The position numbers and the translations under genes are program-made. 64,000 bases of DNA from Acinetobacter shaoyimingii (GTDB taxonomy: Bacteria; Pseudomonadota; Gammaproteobacteria; Pseudomonadales; Moraxellaceae), in contig NZ_CP049801.1 in NCBI RefSeq assembly GCF_011578045.1, positions 2,914,001-2,978,000 on the forward strand. Reading direction: 5' to 3'. Within the stretch, counting starts at the first letter, position 1, and each line of letters opens with the position of its first letter. The notes under the pieces are model-generated. The model made no database searches. It saw nothing but the letters and a program-made list of their open reading frames with translations, and had not been told where the DNA came from. This document shows positions 26,620 to 36,858 of the stretch, piece after piece.

Positions 26620-28725
26620 TTAGAATCCAAATTCAAGTCCCAGTGTAAAATTACGCCCAACTTGCGGGATATTCGCCAAGAATGAACTATGTGAATAAAC
26701 TTCATCATCCAATAAGTTATTGGCTTTCACATAGACGCGATAATCGTTAGATTGAGCAAATTTCCCTGCATATGCAACACCCAAATTCACCATGTTATAT
26801 CCCGAGGTTTCTTGCTCAAAGCTTGCAAACTTATCTTGATTAAGCACATGATAATACTCAGCTGAACCTGACCAACCATCGCTAAATTTAACATCAGCAC
26901 GTGTCCCTAAACGACCCGCTGGCACGCGTGGTGCATTTTCAGCTTCAATTTTTCCACGTACATAATCACCAAATACACTGACTTTGTACCAATCATTCAA
27001 TTGATAAGCTGCCTCTGCTTCTACACCGTAAAATTTTGCTTTGTCTTGTCGATAATCCACGAGGCGGAAATTTTTATAGTTATATGTGGTGTCGGCATAA
27101 ATGTAATTATCGAAGTGGTTGTAGTATGCATGTACGTGATAATCAAGTTTTCCGTTATCAAAATGCAGTCCCAATTCTGCATTATTGGATTTTTCTACAT
27201 CAAGATTTTCATTACCACGCTCGTAAGTATTGGTCGCTAGATGTTTGCCATCTGCATATAGCTCTTGCGCTAAAGGTAAACGCTCCTGATGTGAACCCAC
27301 CAAGGACAATTTATAGTTCGGAGCAAATTCCCAGTTGATCGCTCCTGAATATGAAAAACCATAATCATCATAATTTTTCTTATTCGAGCTGATATCAATT
27401 TTTTGCTGATCGACACGTGCGCCCAGTTCTAAGTGAAAATCGCCCAGCTGTTTGTGCTCCAAACCAAATAGACTCCACTTCTGAGTTTTATTTGGCTCTA
27501 AAATAGATTCTTCACCGGTAATATTCAGTTTTTGCTGATTGTATTGTGCTCCAATCACACCTTCCCAACCTGCTAGTGGAAGATGCACCAACTCTAAACG
27601 ACCATCGTAACCTTTACTTTTAAATGTCGTTGCAGCCTCGCCACCTTCAATTTCATCATGTTTATAGTCAGTATAACTGGCATGCGCACGCAATTTTTCA
27701 AACCCAGCAAAAGGATTATTGAGTTCAGTTCTAAAATCATAGCGCTCTGATTTCAAGTCCACCCATGGACCAGACTCATGGTCATGGTCATGGTCATGGT
27801 CATGGTCATGGTCATGGTCATCATGTGCTGAATGATCGTGTTCATCTTCATGTTGTTCGTTATGATGGCCGTCACAATGCAAATGATCTCCATGCGGGTG
27901 GCAAGACTCATACTCGTGATTGTGTCCAGGTAGACCATATTTGTCCTTTCGATTGCTATAGGACACACCTACAAAACCACGGTCGTGAATCCAGGACCCA
28001 CCGATACTGACATTTTGACCTTCGGCAAAAGTATTACCTACACGACGTTCTTTTTCCAACTCACCATCATGATCATGGAAATAATTTGGCGCGATATAGT
28101 CGTTGGCTTTTCGCTTGCTTCCTTCTACACGAATCGCAAATTGATCCCCTATCGCAGCTGTTACGCCTGCACTCGCGAGTTTCTCATCACTACCTGAGTT
28201 GTAACGCACACCTACTTGGCCTTCATAGCCTTTTTCAGGCATTTGTGTCGGGATTTTTTGATCCGTTACATTGACCAATCCACCTACAGTTCCTGCGCTA
28301 TAGAGTAAGGTCGATGGCCCTCGAATCACTTCAACTTGCTTGGCTAAAATTGGGTCGACTGTCACAGCATGATCAGGAGAAAGTGTAGAAACATCGGCCG
28401 TTTCAGAGGCATGCTCTAAAACTTTGACACGCGGTCCTTCTTGGCCACGAATCACTGGCCGGCTTGAACCTGCACCAAATTGATTAGAATAAATACCCAA
28501 CTCACCTGCCAATGCATCACCAATTGTCGGTGCGCCTTGTGCTAATTTTTTCTGATCAATGACTTCATCTGCCACAGCAAAATCTGCTGCAGATTGATTT
28601 AGAGGATGTGCTTGTAATTCAATGGTTTCTAATTTTTGAGTTGTTAGTGGTTGTTCTTCAGCGAAAATTTGCGCTGAAATCAGCATCAATATAGATGATG
28701 TGATGACATTTTTATTAAAAAACAT
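26620..28725 (-). CDS. znuD: ZnuD-like TonB-dependent zinc receptor
   Basis: 701 residues: signal peptide (to IFAEEQ), plug domain with RPVIRGQEGPRV and VIRGPSTLLYSAGTVGG, and a beta-barrel ending in GLEFGF. An extracellular loop near residues 275-320 is very rich in His and Asp (HDHDHD repeats), typical of ZnuD, the zinc-piracy receptor of Neisseria and Acinetobacter. The gene is preceded by a Zur-type palindrome about 35 nt before the ATG, so it should be induced by zinc shortage. Zinc, not another metal, is inferred from these two signs. Confidence 0.88.
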   Translation of the reverse strand: MFFNKNVITSSILMLISAQIFAEEQPLTTQKLETIELQAHPLNQSAADFAVADEVIDQKKLAQGAPTIGDALAGELGIYSNQFGAGSSRPVIRGQEGPRVKVLEHASETADVSTLSPDHAVTVDPILAKQVEVIRGPSTLLYSAGTVGGLVNVTDQKIPTQMPEKGYEGQVGVRYNSGSDEKLASAGVTAAIGDQFAIRVEGSKRKANDYIAPNYFHDHDGELEKERRVGNTFAEGQNVSIGGSWIHDRGFVGVSYSNRKDKYGLPGHNHEYESCHPHGDHLHCDGHHNEQHEDEHDHSAHDDHDHDHDHDHDHDHESGPWVDLKSERYDFRTELNNPFAGFEKLRAHASYTDYKHDEIEGGEAATTFKSKGYDGRLELVHLPLAGWEGVIGAQYNQQKLNITGEESILEPNKTQKWSLFGLEHKQLGDFHLELGARVDQQKIDISSNKKNYDDYGFSYSGAINWEFAPNYKLSLVGSHQERLPLAQELYADGKHLATNTYERGNENLDVEKSNNAELGLHFDNGKLDYHVHAYYNHFDNYIYADTTYNYKNFRLVDYRQDKAKFYGVEAEAAYQLNDWYKVSVFGDYVRGKIEAENAPRVPAGRLGTRADVKFSDGWSGSAEYYHVLNQDKFASFEQETSGYNMVNLGVAYAGKFAQSNDYRVYVKANNLLDDEVYSHSSFLANIPQVGRNFTLGLEFGF
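27777..27821. repeat. Hexanucleotide tandem repeat in znuD
   Basis: Seven uninterrupted copies of CATGGT plus CAT on the plus strand, encoding alternating His-Asp on the minus strand. Copy-number change would lengthen or shorten the metal-binding loop by two residues per unit without a frameshift. Confidence 0.9.
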
Positions 28726-28759
28726 GACAAAGGCTCAAGTGTACATTAGGCTAATTTTT

Positions 28760-28774
28760 GTTATGTTATAACAT
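28760..28774. promoter_or_regulatory. Zur-type operator upstream of znuD
   Basis: GTTATGTTATAACAT contains the perfect palindrome ATGTTATAACAT and matches the GTTAT-n-ATAAC pattern of Zur boxes. It sits 35 nt before the start codon of the zinc receptor, where a bound repressor would block transcription. Assigned by position and pattern only. Confidence 0.7.
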
Positions 28775-28881
28775 TTTACTATTTTTACAAGCATTAATAT
28801 TCATCAAATTAGATCCACTTGAATTTATCAATTGGCTAAAAATTATATATGTATATGATTTTTAAAATTTTATTTTATCCA

Positions 28882-30150
28882 TTATTTTTGAATTTTTTTC
28901 AATTTCAATGATTGTAAAGTGATTATCGTCATTAAAGAAGCTGTAATCCAATAAAACAAATATGTGGTATTGATAAAAAATAAATAGTATTCAGTTAAAC
29001 CACAAATCATGTAATACACTACAAAAAGCAGTCCTGTAAATGCTAGATTTTGAATATTTAAATCTGGATTAAAGCATTGTTTCGCAAAAAAAATCAGTGC
29101 TGAAAAAAATGTAAATAGTAAAGCAAAGATACCCAATACGCCATGTGCTGCAAGCTCATGAAAATAAATGCTGTGTAAATGCTGAAAGCAGCGTGGCAAT
29201 TGTTTTAATGCTTGTGATCTGCAATTGTCTTCTTGAATTGCATACATGCTCCTGCCTACGACAGGTGACTGCTGAAAAAGATCAATGCCCCGTTTCCATA
29301 GAAACAATCGAATCCCTGAACTATTTTGATAATTCTGCTGATACACAATTAGGTCAGCATCACGTTGTAGTTGTTCAATACGTTGAAACATGGGCGATTG
29401 TGGAATAAGAATATTAATCAAAATAAAACTTAGCAGCATTGCCCACATCATCAATAGCTTCTTTATTCGTGTTTTTCTGTACATATAAGTCAAAGCAATC
29501 AGGACAATGGGAATACCGAGCCATGTCCCACGTGAACCATGTAGAATCAACATAAACATGGTCAACAAACTCACAATAAGGTACAGGTACGACGCACGAT
29601 CAGATCGCAAAAATGAATAACAGAGCAACACGATACAGAGTGAAATAAACCCGATGTCATAACTAATCACAGGATCAAAAAACTTAACGAAATTTAAGCG
29701 ATCAAAATTGAGCTCAAAAGCGTAATAGACGAAATATAAAAAAAGAAAACTGAGTGTAATAACAATCACTGCATAAAAATGGCGTATTTGTAGCTGTATT
29801 GCTTGATAAATTGTGGGTAAAAGTACAAATGGAACAATCCAAACATACTGCCGAATAATATTTTTATAGGTAAATGTATGTTGTTTTGGAATATCATCCA
29901 ATCGCCCCATCAAGTACTCAGGTATCGTAATAAACACACAAGCAGATATACAAAAGACGATCAGATAAACACTGGGTCGAATCACTGGATGCTTAATGCT
30001 TATAAGCAGAAAAGAGACAACAAAAAAGATAGAAATATAGTGATTTCGAAATGGAAGATTAAAGGCATAATGAAATGAAAAAATTAGAAATAAAAATCCG
30101 ATTAAAATTATAAACTTATAGTGTTTTAACTGGTCCAATAATGCATTCAT
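28882..30150 (-). CDS. O-antigen ligase-like membrane protein (Wzy_C/WaaL family)
   Basis: 422 residues with about eleven hydrophobic segments and a large loop in the second half. The loop holds the Wzy_C-type sequence: RLFLWKRGIDLFQQSPVVGRS, then HLHSIYFHELAAHGVLGIF with the conserved His. Members join or polymerise glycans on lipid carriers, or glycosylate proteins. Acinetobacter usually makes lipooligosaccharide without O-antigen, so an oligosaccharide-transfer role linked to the nearby aspS-ilvE locus is possible but unproven. Monocistronic. Confidence 0.8.
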   Translation of the reverse strand: MNALLDQLKHYKFIILIGFLFLIFSFHYAFNLPFRNHYISIFFVVSFLLISIKHPVIRPSVYLIVFCISACVFITIPEYLMGRLDDIPKQHTFTYKNIIRQYVWIVPFVLLPTIYQAIQLQIRHFYAVIVITLSFLFLYFVYYAFELNFDRLNFVKFFDPVISYDIGFISLCIVLLCYSFLRSDRASYLYLIVSLLTMFMLILHGSRGTWLGIPIVLIALTYMYRKTRIKKLLMMWAMLLSFILINILIPQSPMFQRIEQLQRDADLIVYQQNYQNSSGIRLFLWKRGIDLFQQSPVVGRSMYAIQEDNCRSQALKQLPRCFQHLHSIYFHELAAHGVLGIFALLFTFFSALIFFAKQCFNPDLNIQNLAFTGLLFVVYYMICGLTEYYLFFINTTYLFYWITASLMTIITLQSLKLKKIQK

Positions 30151-30317
30151 TTAAAACCTATAGAGTATTATCTTCCTGATATATAGGTATATAGTAGCTT
30201 CTATAAGAATATTTCATGATCAATATCTATGAATATCAACAATATGCTACTTATTGTTACTTAGATAACTTATAAATGTAGTAATCTCAGCTCAAAATAT
30301 TTGTTATATTTTCCAAA

Positions 30318-31085
30318 ATGCCTTTTACGATATCTCATGCTGTATTAGCCCCTCCTTTAGCCAAACTCAGCAAACATTTTTTACCATTAAGTGCGCTGGC
30401 AATTGGCACGATGACTCCTGATTTATTTCGGCTCTTTGTCTCTTCTGATTATGGATTGACCCATGAATGGAAAGGGATCATTGTTCCTGACTTATTGATT
30501 GGTCTATTTTTTTGCTTACTTTGGTATGCGTTGTTTCGACCTGTCGTTTTTCGCACTATTGGCATAAAAAAACCCCTTAATATTAATAGTTTTGATCAAT
30601 TTTGTGGTTTTGTTCTTCGAATTTGTGCTGCGCTTATTGTAGGTATTGCCACACATTTGATTTGGGATGGTTTAACACATTCAGACTTTCGAACTTTTGC
30701 TTTTAACGACTTTTTAAATCAAAAAATCGTATTATTCGGTCATGAATATGTCATGCACCGTATTTTACAAATCAGCACGTCGATTATTGCACTCCCGATT
30801 TTATTTTGGATGATCATTCAACATATTCGACTATATCGTGTAGATACTGCCATCTCCGCAAAAATGAAGAGGTTTGCTTTTGGTCTTATTGGACTGGCAA
30901 CTATTTGTGGTCTAATTAACTATGCACAATTTGCCTTGACTGATGGACTAGCGTTTTGGAGCAAAGATTTATACCTTTATATTGGTAGATCCATTAACCA
31001 ATTTTCCCGAGCATGGTTACTCATCTTTAGTTTAGGCTGTGCTGTATTCTTGTTTCTGGATTATCGAAAATATTTCGATCGGTAA
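30318..31085 (+). CDS. DUF4184-family membrane protein
   Basis: 255 residues with about six membrane helices. The start (MPFTISHAVLAPPLAKL, then GTMTPDLFRLF) and the buried His in GIATHLIWDGLTHSDF match DUF4184. These proteins resemble metal-dependent membrane hydrolases (YdjM-like) by their conserved His/Asp, but no activity is known. It lies between the ligase-like gene (divergent) and aspS (same strand, 212 nt downstream). Confidence 0.82.
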   Translation: MPFTISHAVLAPPLAKLSKHFLPLSALAIGTMTPDLFRLFVSSDYGLTHEWKGIIVPDLLIGLFFCLLWYALFRPVVFRTIGIKKPLNINSFDQFCGFVLRICAALIVGIATHLIWDGLTHSDFRTFAFNDFLNQKIVLFGHEYVMHRILQISTSIIALPILFWMIIQHIRLYRVDTAISAKMKRFAFGLIGLATICGLINYAQFALTDGLAFWSKDLYLYIGRSINQFSRAWLLIFSLGCAVFLFLDYRKYFDR

Positions 31086-31297
31086 ATTATCAACGCCAGT
31101 ATTGCGACAAAGTGCTATAATTTTGCGTTGTTTATATTGCATCAATACACACAACATAAACGTATTAAACGAATTTTTGCCAATTTCTGATCTAGTTCTT
31201 GTGACTCATTTCCCAAAGAGGCATAATTCAACATTCTAAAGCGGTACGCTGTTTACGTATACGCTGCCTTAACCCATATAGTTGGATTTTTTACGCC

Positions 31298-33082
31298 ATG
31301 ATGCGAACTCATTACTGCGGTTCTTTAACCGAAGCTCAAATTGACCAAACCGTTACATTATGCGGTTGGGTTCACCGTCGCCGTGACCACGGTGGTGTTA
31401 TCTTTCTAGATATGCGTGACCGTGATGGTCTCGTACAAGTGGTTATTGACCCAGATACTCCTGAAGCATTCGCAACTGCTGACAAAGCACGTTCTGAATT
31501 TGTATTAAAAATTACAGGTCGTGTTCGTCGTCGCTATGAAGGCACAGAAAATGCCAACATGGTGAGTGGTCAGATTGAAGTTTTAGCAAAAGAAATCGAA
31601 GTTCTTGCTTCTTCTGAAACTCCTCCATTCCCCCTAAATGACGAAAACGCAAACATTTCAGAAGAAGTACGTTTAAAGTACCGCTTCTTAGATATTCGTC
31701 GTCCAGAGATGATCGACCGTTTACGTTTCCGTTCTAAAGTAACAACGTTAATTCGTAACTATTTAGATGAACATGGTTTCCTTGACGTTGAAACACCAAT
31801 CTTGACACGTGCGACACCTGAAGGTGCGCGTGACTATTTAGTGCCAAGTCGTGTTTCGAATGGTAGTTTCTATGCGCTTCCACAATCACCACAATTATTT
31901 AAACAATTGTTGATGGTAGGTGGTGTTGATCGTTACTACCAAATCGCAAAATGTTTCCGTGACGAAGATTTACGTGCAGATCGTCAACCTGAATTCACTC
32001 AAATCGACATCGAAACATCGTTCCTAAACGATGATGACATTATGGATTTGATGGAAGGTATGACCGTGAAGATGTTCGATGAACTTCTTGGCGTGAAATT
32101 CGATAAATTCCAACGCATGACTTATGCAGATGCTATGCGTGACTATGCATCGGACAAGCCTGATTTACGTATCCCTTTGAAATTGGTTGACGTTGCAGAC
32201 ATGATGCAAGACGTTGAGTTCAAAGTTTTCGCAGGTCCTGCTAAAGATCCTAAAGGTCGTATTGTTGCACTTCGTGTACCAGGCGCAGGTTCTCTTCCAC
32301 GTAGTCAAATTGACGAATACACTAAATTTGTCGGCATCTATGGCGCGAAAGGTTTGGCTTACATTAAAGTCAATGAACTTGAAAAAGGTATTGAAGGTCT
32401 TCAATCTCCAATCGTGAAATTCATCGAGCCTATCGTACTTGATTTGTTGAAACGTGTTGGCGCTGAAAATGGTGACATCGTATTCTTCGGTGCAGATAAA
32501 GCGAAAGTTGTAAACGATGCAATGGGTGCTTTACGTATCAAGATTGGTCACGACATGAACATGGCGACTTGTGAGTGGGCTCCGCTTTGGGTTGTTGACT
32601 TCCCAATGTTCGAAGAAACTGACGATGGCAAATGGACCTCTGTTCACCACCCATTCACGCTTCCAAAATCAAGCGTTGAAGAAGTGAAGAACAACCCAGG
32701 TCAAGCATTGTCTGTTGCATACGATATGGTATTGAACGGTACTGAAATTGGTGGTGGTTCACTTCGTATTTATACTTTAGAAATGCAAAAAGCAATTTTC
32801 GAAGCGCTTGGTATTTCTGAAGAAGAAGCAGAAGAAAAATTTAGCTTCTTGTTAAATGCGCTTAAGTTCGGTGCTCCTCCGCACGGTGGTTTGGCATTTG
32901 GTCTCGACCGTTTAGTAATGTTGATGACAGGTTCATCTTCTATTCGTGACGTGATTGCATTCCCGAAAACCAAAACTGCTGAGTGTCCATTGACTCAAGC
33001 ACCTGCACCAGTTGAAGCGAATCAATTGCGTGATTTGGGTATTCGTTTACGTGAAAAACCAAAAGCTGAAGAATCTAAATAA
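31298..33082 (+). CDS. aspS: Aspartyl-tRNA synthetase
   Basis: 594 residues, the bacterial length with the inserted GAD domain. It charges tRNA-Asp with aspartate in the cytoplasm. Class II motifs: the anticodon-binding OB fold at the start ([20 protein letters not shown]), motif 2 ([18 protein letters not shown]) and motif 3 ([12 protein letters not shown]). The start is ATG-ATG at 31298 or 31301. In Acinetobacter aspS is one flank of the lipooligosaccharide outer-core locus, and the sugar genes here begin soon after it. Confidence 0.98.
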   Translation: MMRTHYCGSLTEAQIDQTVTLCGWVHRRRDHGGVIFLDMRDRDGLVQVVIDPDTPEAFATADKARSEFVLKITGRVRRRYEGTENANMVSGQIEVLAKEIEVLASSETPPFPLNDENANISEEVRLKYRFLDIRRPEMIDRLRFRSKVTTLIRNYLDEHGFLDVETPILTRATPEGARDYLVPSRVSNGSFYALPQSPQLFKQLLMVGGVDRYYQIAKCFRDEDLRADRQPEFTQIDIETSFLNDDDIMDLMEGMTVKMFDELLGVKFDKFQRMTYADAMRDYASDKPDLRIPLKLVDVADMMQDVEFKVFAGPAKDPKGRIVALRVPGAGSLPRSQIDEYTKFVGIYGAKGLAYIKVNELEKGIEGLQSPIVKFIEPIVLDLLKRVGAENGDIVFFGADKAKVVNDAMGALRIKIGHDMNMATCEWAPLWVVDFPMFEETDDGKWTSVHHPFTLPKSSVEEVKNNPGQALSVAYDMVLNGTEIGGGSLRIYTLEMQKAIFEALGISEEEAEEKFSFLLNALKFGAPPHGGLAFGLDRLVMLMTGSSSIRDVIAFPKTKTAECPLTQAPAPVEANQLRDLGIRLREKPKAEESK

Positions 33083-33099
33083 GTCTTAGATTTTAAGTA

Positions 33100-33127
33100 A
33101 AAAAACCCTGCTCTTGCAGGGTTTTTA
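33100..33127 (+). terminator. Terminator after aspS
   Basis: AAAAACCCTGC, a short loop, then GCAGGGTTTTT. A strong stem 18 nt past the stop codon. Confidence 0.92.
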
Positions 33128-33214
33128 ATGCATATAAATAGATACTACGAACTAAATTGAGATAAATCGTGAAAAATGGCATAATAGTGCTATTCATTTA
33201 TAGGTATTTTGCTC

Positions 33215-33433
33215 ATGGCCATGCGTCCAGATGTTCGTCGTCATACCATTGTTATTATTGTCTTTTGTATCGCTCAATGGGCATTCATGCGCTATATCTT
33301 AAATGAGCAATTATTTAACCTCACGACATATCAACGTATTGTTTACTTTAGTACCAGTAGCTTTATCGCAGGTTTTGGCTCTATTGTTGCCTTAATCTAT
33401 ATGGTCATCAAAGGAAATGACGATAAAAATTAA
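33215..33433 (+). CDS. Small two-helix membrane protein, unknown function
   Basis: About 72 residues from ATG 33215 (AGGT upstream; a second ATG is at 33221). Two hydrophobic segments are visible: TIVIIVFCIAQWAFM and FIAGFGSIVALIYMVI, joined by a short polar loop. The C-terminus is charged (KGNDDKN). No family recognised. It stands between the aspS terminator and the first transferase gene, probably outside the sugar locus proper. Confidence 0.65.
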   Translation: MAMRPDVRRHTIVIIVFCIAQWAFMRYILNEQLFNLTTYQRIVYFSTSSFIAGFGSIVALIYMVIKGNDDKN

Positions 33434-34068
33434 TTTTCAAATGTCTACTAAATACTAGCCATGCCTTTCATGTACGTATTGGCATGGTCAACACAAAATT
33501 AACACGTTGTAAATTTCAATCGTTTTTCGTAAATTTCTACAAATTTCATTTTCATAATGAACGCTTAAATAGATTTCATAAAAATTTCAATCACTCACCT
33601 TAAAATCACTAAAATTTTATCTTCTATTTTTTTCAAGTTTTATCTCAATATCGCATTAAATTTAAAAATGTTGTTCGAAAAATTTTAATCCATCGATGAT
33701 GCTCCACTTCTGTTTTCCCTTATCAATACAATTGATGATTGATCAAAAGACTTTCATAACCTGCATTGAGCATTTACATCTTTAAAAAAAGACAATTCAC
33801 AATCTACCTTCTATTAAACGAGTGGCGACCATCTTGTCTCCTCATGATTTGATCAACCTACACTTTAACTAATTTAAAAAGATGTTTAAAAATATTATTA
33901 AAAAACAATTTCCTTAATGATTGATTAAATAATATATTAGAAAAAATAACTGATCAAAACACTATACAAAGAGCGAATCATTTAGCCAATAAAAATGCCA
34001 AAAATGGCTGAAATATGCCTTGTATACCATGATCAATACAAAATAATTCAAAAAAATAAGGCAAAAAT
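33434..34068. other. AT-rich gene-free gap at the left end of the sugar locus
   Basis: 635 bp, very AT-rich, with no credible reading frame on either strand. It precedes the first glycosyltransferase gene and must hold its promoter. I see no JUMPstart element, insertion-sequence ends or tRNA. Confidence 0.5.
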
Positions 34069-34968
34069 ATGAATGGACAAAACATTAAAGTGTTCGTGGG
34101 GTGTGATCCAAATAATTGTGACTTAGAACAAATGATGGTATTGGATTACAGCATTCAAAAACATACCTCAATCCCTGTCGATATCATTTGGATGCAACTT
34201 TCTCGTGATGCTTCAAGCTTTTGGTATACAGACACTCAACGTAAACAAGGTTGGCATACAGAAAAATGGGCGACTCCTTTTTCGGGATTTCGTTGGGCAA
34301 TTCCATCCTATTGTGGATACGAAGGCCGTGCCATTTATATGGACACCGATGTGATTGTATTGTCAGATCTCTATGAATTGTGGACACATCCCATTGAAGG
34401 CAATGCAATTGTTGCCGCTAAAGGTGGCAAAAGTACAGCACGTCTTTGTACCTGCGTCTGGGATTGTGAAAAGGCCAAGACTATTCTTCCTAATATTGAG
34501 TTAGTTAAAAATGATCCTGATAGTCATAAAAATTTAATGAAAATGATTAAGGAACATCCTGGATACGTTGAGCCTTATCAAGATCATTACAATTGTATTG
34601 ATGGTGAAGCATTAGATCTATCTGAAATTAAGATTTTGCATTATTCCGATATGGGTACTCAATTTAGTCATAAATATGCTTTACCAAGACTTAAACAAAA
34701 TCATGCTGAACATTGGTTTGATGGTGAAATATTCGAGCATCCTCGACAAGATTTAGCCACATTATTTGATCAGTATTATCAAGAAGCTATAAATGCTGGA
34801 TTTAAGCTAGAAGACTACATGATTGAACCTTATGGCTCATTCTATAAAGCTTCACAAAAAAATTATCATGGCAATAGAGTAACCCGTGATATTAAAGAAA
34901 AATCATGGTTTAAGCAGTTAATAAGAAAAATGAAGCCACGTACACAAAACTTCATTTTGGATGACTAA
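34069..34968 (+). CDS. Glycosyltransferase, GT8-like with DTD motif
   Basis: 299 residues. The N-terminus (IKVFVGCDPNNCDLEQMMVLDYSI) and the metal-binding DTD in AIYMDTDVIVLSDL are those of a GT-A fold retaining-type transferase. There is no membrane helix; the basic C-terminus (KQLIRKMKPRTQ) could bind the inner-membrane face. First gene of the aspS-ilvE sugar locus, so it probably acts on the inner part of the outer core. It forms a likely pair with the next gene, 50 nt downstream. Donor and acceptor unknown. Confidence 0.8.
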   Translation: MNGQNIKVFVGCDPNNCDLEQMMVLDYSIQKHTSIPVDIIWMQLSRDASSFWYTDTQRKQGWHTEKWATPFSGFRWAIPSYCGYEGRAIYMDTDVIVLSDLYELWTHPIEGNAIVAAKGGKSTARLCTCVWDCEKAKTILPNIELVKNDPDSHKNLMKMIKEHPGYVEPYQDHYNCIDGEALDLSEIKILHYSDMGTQFSHKYALPRLKQNHAEHWFDGEIFEHPRQDLATLFDQYYQEAINAGFKLEDYMIEPYGSFYKASQKNYHGNRVTRDIKEKSWFKQLIRKMKPRTQNFILDD

Positions 34969-35018
34969 GACCTCAATAATCTAATAAAAAATATTACAAA
35001 AACTTAGGATCTTGAACA

Positions 35019-35924
35019 ATGACAGATCTATTTTTTAATTACGTTGTCCGCAATTTTGCGAAATATATTTATAAAGCTTTCTGTCCAAAGTCATATAAAC
35101 ATAATCGTCGTTATTGGCCTTTTTATCGTGTCATACGTAACGCTGATGGGTATATCGAAAGCGTTTATTTTAGAAATAAACTCATTGCAGATCATCGATC
35201 AAATGTTCGAGTTTCAAATCATGCTTGTATGCTTGTTGCGACAGGTCCCTCTGCGAAACACATCCCTACAAAATTTATCAATAATGATCAGGTCGATTTT
35301 ATTGGTGTAAATGGTTCCATTGCGCTTTCCAATATCAATTTTAAACACTATGTGATTATTGACCATGATTTTGTACAACATCGATTTGATCTGGTTCAAC
35401 AAGTCCTTGCATCAGACTGTAATTTATTTACCACTATACGATGTATGGATGAAATTTTAAAAAGAGTATCAATAGATCAAATTGTTTGTGTCATCAACAT
35501 TATTGAAATTTATAGTTCAGGCAAAATTGAGCGATTAATGCAGCCAAGCCAACAGCAAGATATTCATCACCCCAATTATTTTTTTCATCAGAACTTTGGT
35601 TTCTCTTTAAATTATCGAGATGCAACATTTGATTATTTCACCGTGGCTTATACAGCTTTACAGATTGCGTTTGGTCTTGATTACACAACAATTTATATGA
35701 TCGGGGTCGATTTGAATAACCTCAATCAACCTCGATTTTATGAAACTGAAGAGCATAAACAACCCACATGGTTAAATCAGCATCTGGATGCCATTTTAAC
35801 TGCTTTTTATACTGCGTCTTTGGCTTCTCAACAACAGAATATCCGTGTTTATAATCTTTCAGAACATAGTTTACTGGAATGCTTTCCTAAACGATCATTT
35901 ACTGAGGATAATGAGCCGATGTAG
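35019..35924 (+). CDS. DUF115/WaaZ-like core-biosynthesis protein
   Basis: 301 residues. A GPS loop (CMLVATGPSAKHIP) followed by VDFIGVNGSIAL and YVIIDHDFV resembles the DUF115 and sialyltransferase-like (GT42) nucleotide-binding fold, also seen in LPS core proteins such as WaaZ. A second segment (AYTALQIAFGLDYTTIYMIGVDL) fits the same fold. The basic N-terminus may contact the membrane. It is downstream of the GT8-like gene on the same strand and probably adds a sugar to the core. The family call is tentative. Confidence 0.5.
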   Translation: MTDLFFNYVVRNFAKYIYKAFCPKSYKHNRRYWPFYRVIRNADGYIESVYFRNKLIADHRSNVRVSNHACMLVATGPSAKHIPTKFINNDQVDFIGVNGSIALSNINFKHYVIIDHDFVQHRFDLVQQVLASDCNLFTTIRCMDEILKRVSIDQIVCVINIIEIYSSGKIERLMQPSQQQDIHHPNYFFHQNFGFSLNYRDATFDYFTVAYTALQIAFGLDYTTIYMIGVDLNNLNQPRFYETEEHKQPTWLNQHLDAILTAFYTASLASQQQNIRVYNLSEHSLLECFPKRSFTEDNEPM

Positions 35925-35928
35925 AGAT

Positions 35929-36858
35929 CTATGAGTCATTTTTCTTCTTAAAATCTAAAAGGGAGTTTTCAAAAAACATACCTTTTTCATAGAATCGAGC
36001 AATATGATTTCGCTCCTTCGCTGCAAATTTGATCAGCTTAGGAAATTCACCCTGTTGATGATTTAGCGCCATATCGATCAATGTTTTTTCTTTTATCCAA
36101 CGATTCTTTACTTGATAGAAAAATGCATTCTGATCACAATCGATCAACGTAATACTCGGTTGGTGTTCGAGCATGATCATTTGGCAAACCACATATGAAA
36201 TCAGATATTCTGGATTACTCATGCGCTGAAAAATCTTGTGACACTCAGGCATAGTCTTGCGAATATTTTTGATATATTGTTTCGGCCCAATCTGAATGGC
36301 TTTTAATAACTCTGAATACCACGTCTTTAAAAAGGGATTGTTTTGTGTACTGGCTAATAACCAATTTTCAATCACAGGTGAATCGAGTTCAGTGGTGTTT
36401 TTTTTACGATAGTATGCAAAAATTTCAGTCTGATTTTTTTCAATGAGTGTTTGAATCCAATCTAATGGCTCATAAACGATAATACTCGCATCTAGCCAAA
36501 TACCGCCATGTTGATATAACAAATTCAAGCGAATTAAATCTGCTTTATGTTGCGGCAGATTAATATTCAAGCCTGTAAAATCAATATCACAATATTTGCT
36601 TAAATTTTCTGGTGATAAAAAAAACACTTCATATTCTGGATTACGCACACGGATATTTTCTATACAATCCTGAACAAAAAGCTGAATACCTCCTTCCCAA
36701 TAGATCCAAATTTTTTTTGGGATATAAGACAATTGAGACGTAGGATTTAGTACAAGAGTATTTGCATAGTTATCAATTTTTAGATTGTTACCCCGCTTTT
36801 TATTTCGATACATGAAATAGTATTTAATTTGATAAAAGATTTTTTTTAAAATTTTCAC
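35929..36858 (-). CDS. Glycosyltransferase, capsular polysaccharide synthesis (GT32-like)
   Basis: 309 residues. Key segments are YIPKKIWIYWEGG, then HKADLIRLNLLYQHGGIWLDASIIV, the sugar-transferase DxD region of the Caps_synth/GT32 group, here D-A-S. C-terminal aromatic and charged residues (KERNHIARFYEKGMF) complete the fold. It is convergent with the preceding gene, stops only 4 nt from its end, and is transcribed alone. The third position of DxD is Ser, as in many members. Donor unknown. Confidence 0.82.
   Translation of the reverse strand: MKILKKIFYQIKYYFMYRNKKRGNNLKIDNYANTLVLNPTSQLSYIPKKIWIYWEGGIQLFVQDCIENIRVRNPEYEVFFLSPENLSKYCDIDFTGLNINLPQHKADLIRLNLLYQHGGIWLDASIIVYEPLDWIQTLIEKNQTEIFAYYRKKNTTELDSPVIENWLLASTQNNPFLKTWYSELLKAIQIGPKQYIKNIRKTMPECHKIFQRMSNPEYLISYVVCQMIMLEHQPSITLIDCDQNAFFYQVKNRWIKEKTLIDMALNHQQGEFPKLIKFAAKERNHIARFYEKGMFFENSLLDFKKKNDS

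Noticed and set aside
27753..28010. Met-Thr-rich and Gly-His-rich frames over the znuD repeat
   Set aside because: They are other-frame readings of the hexamer repeat in the znuD coding sequence.
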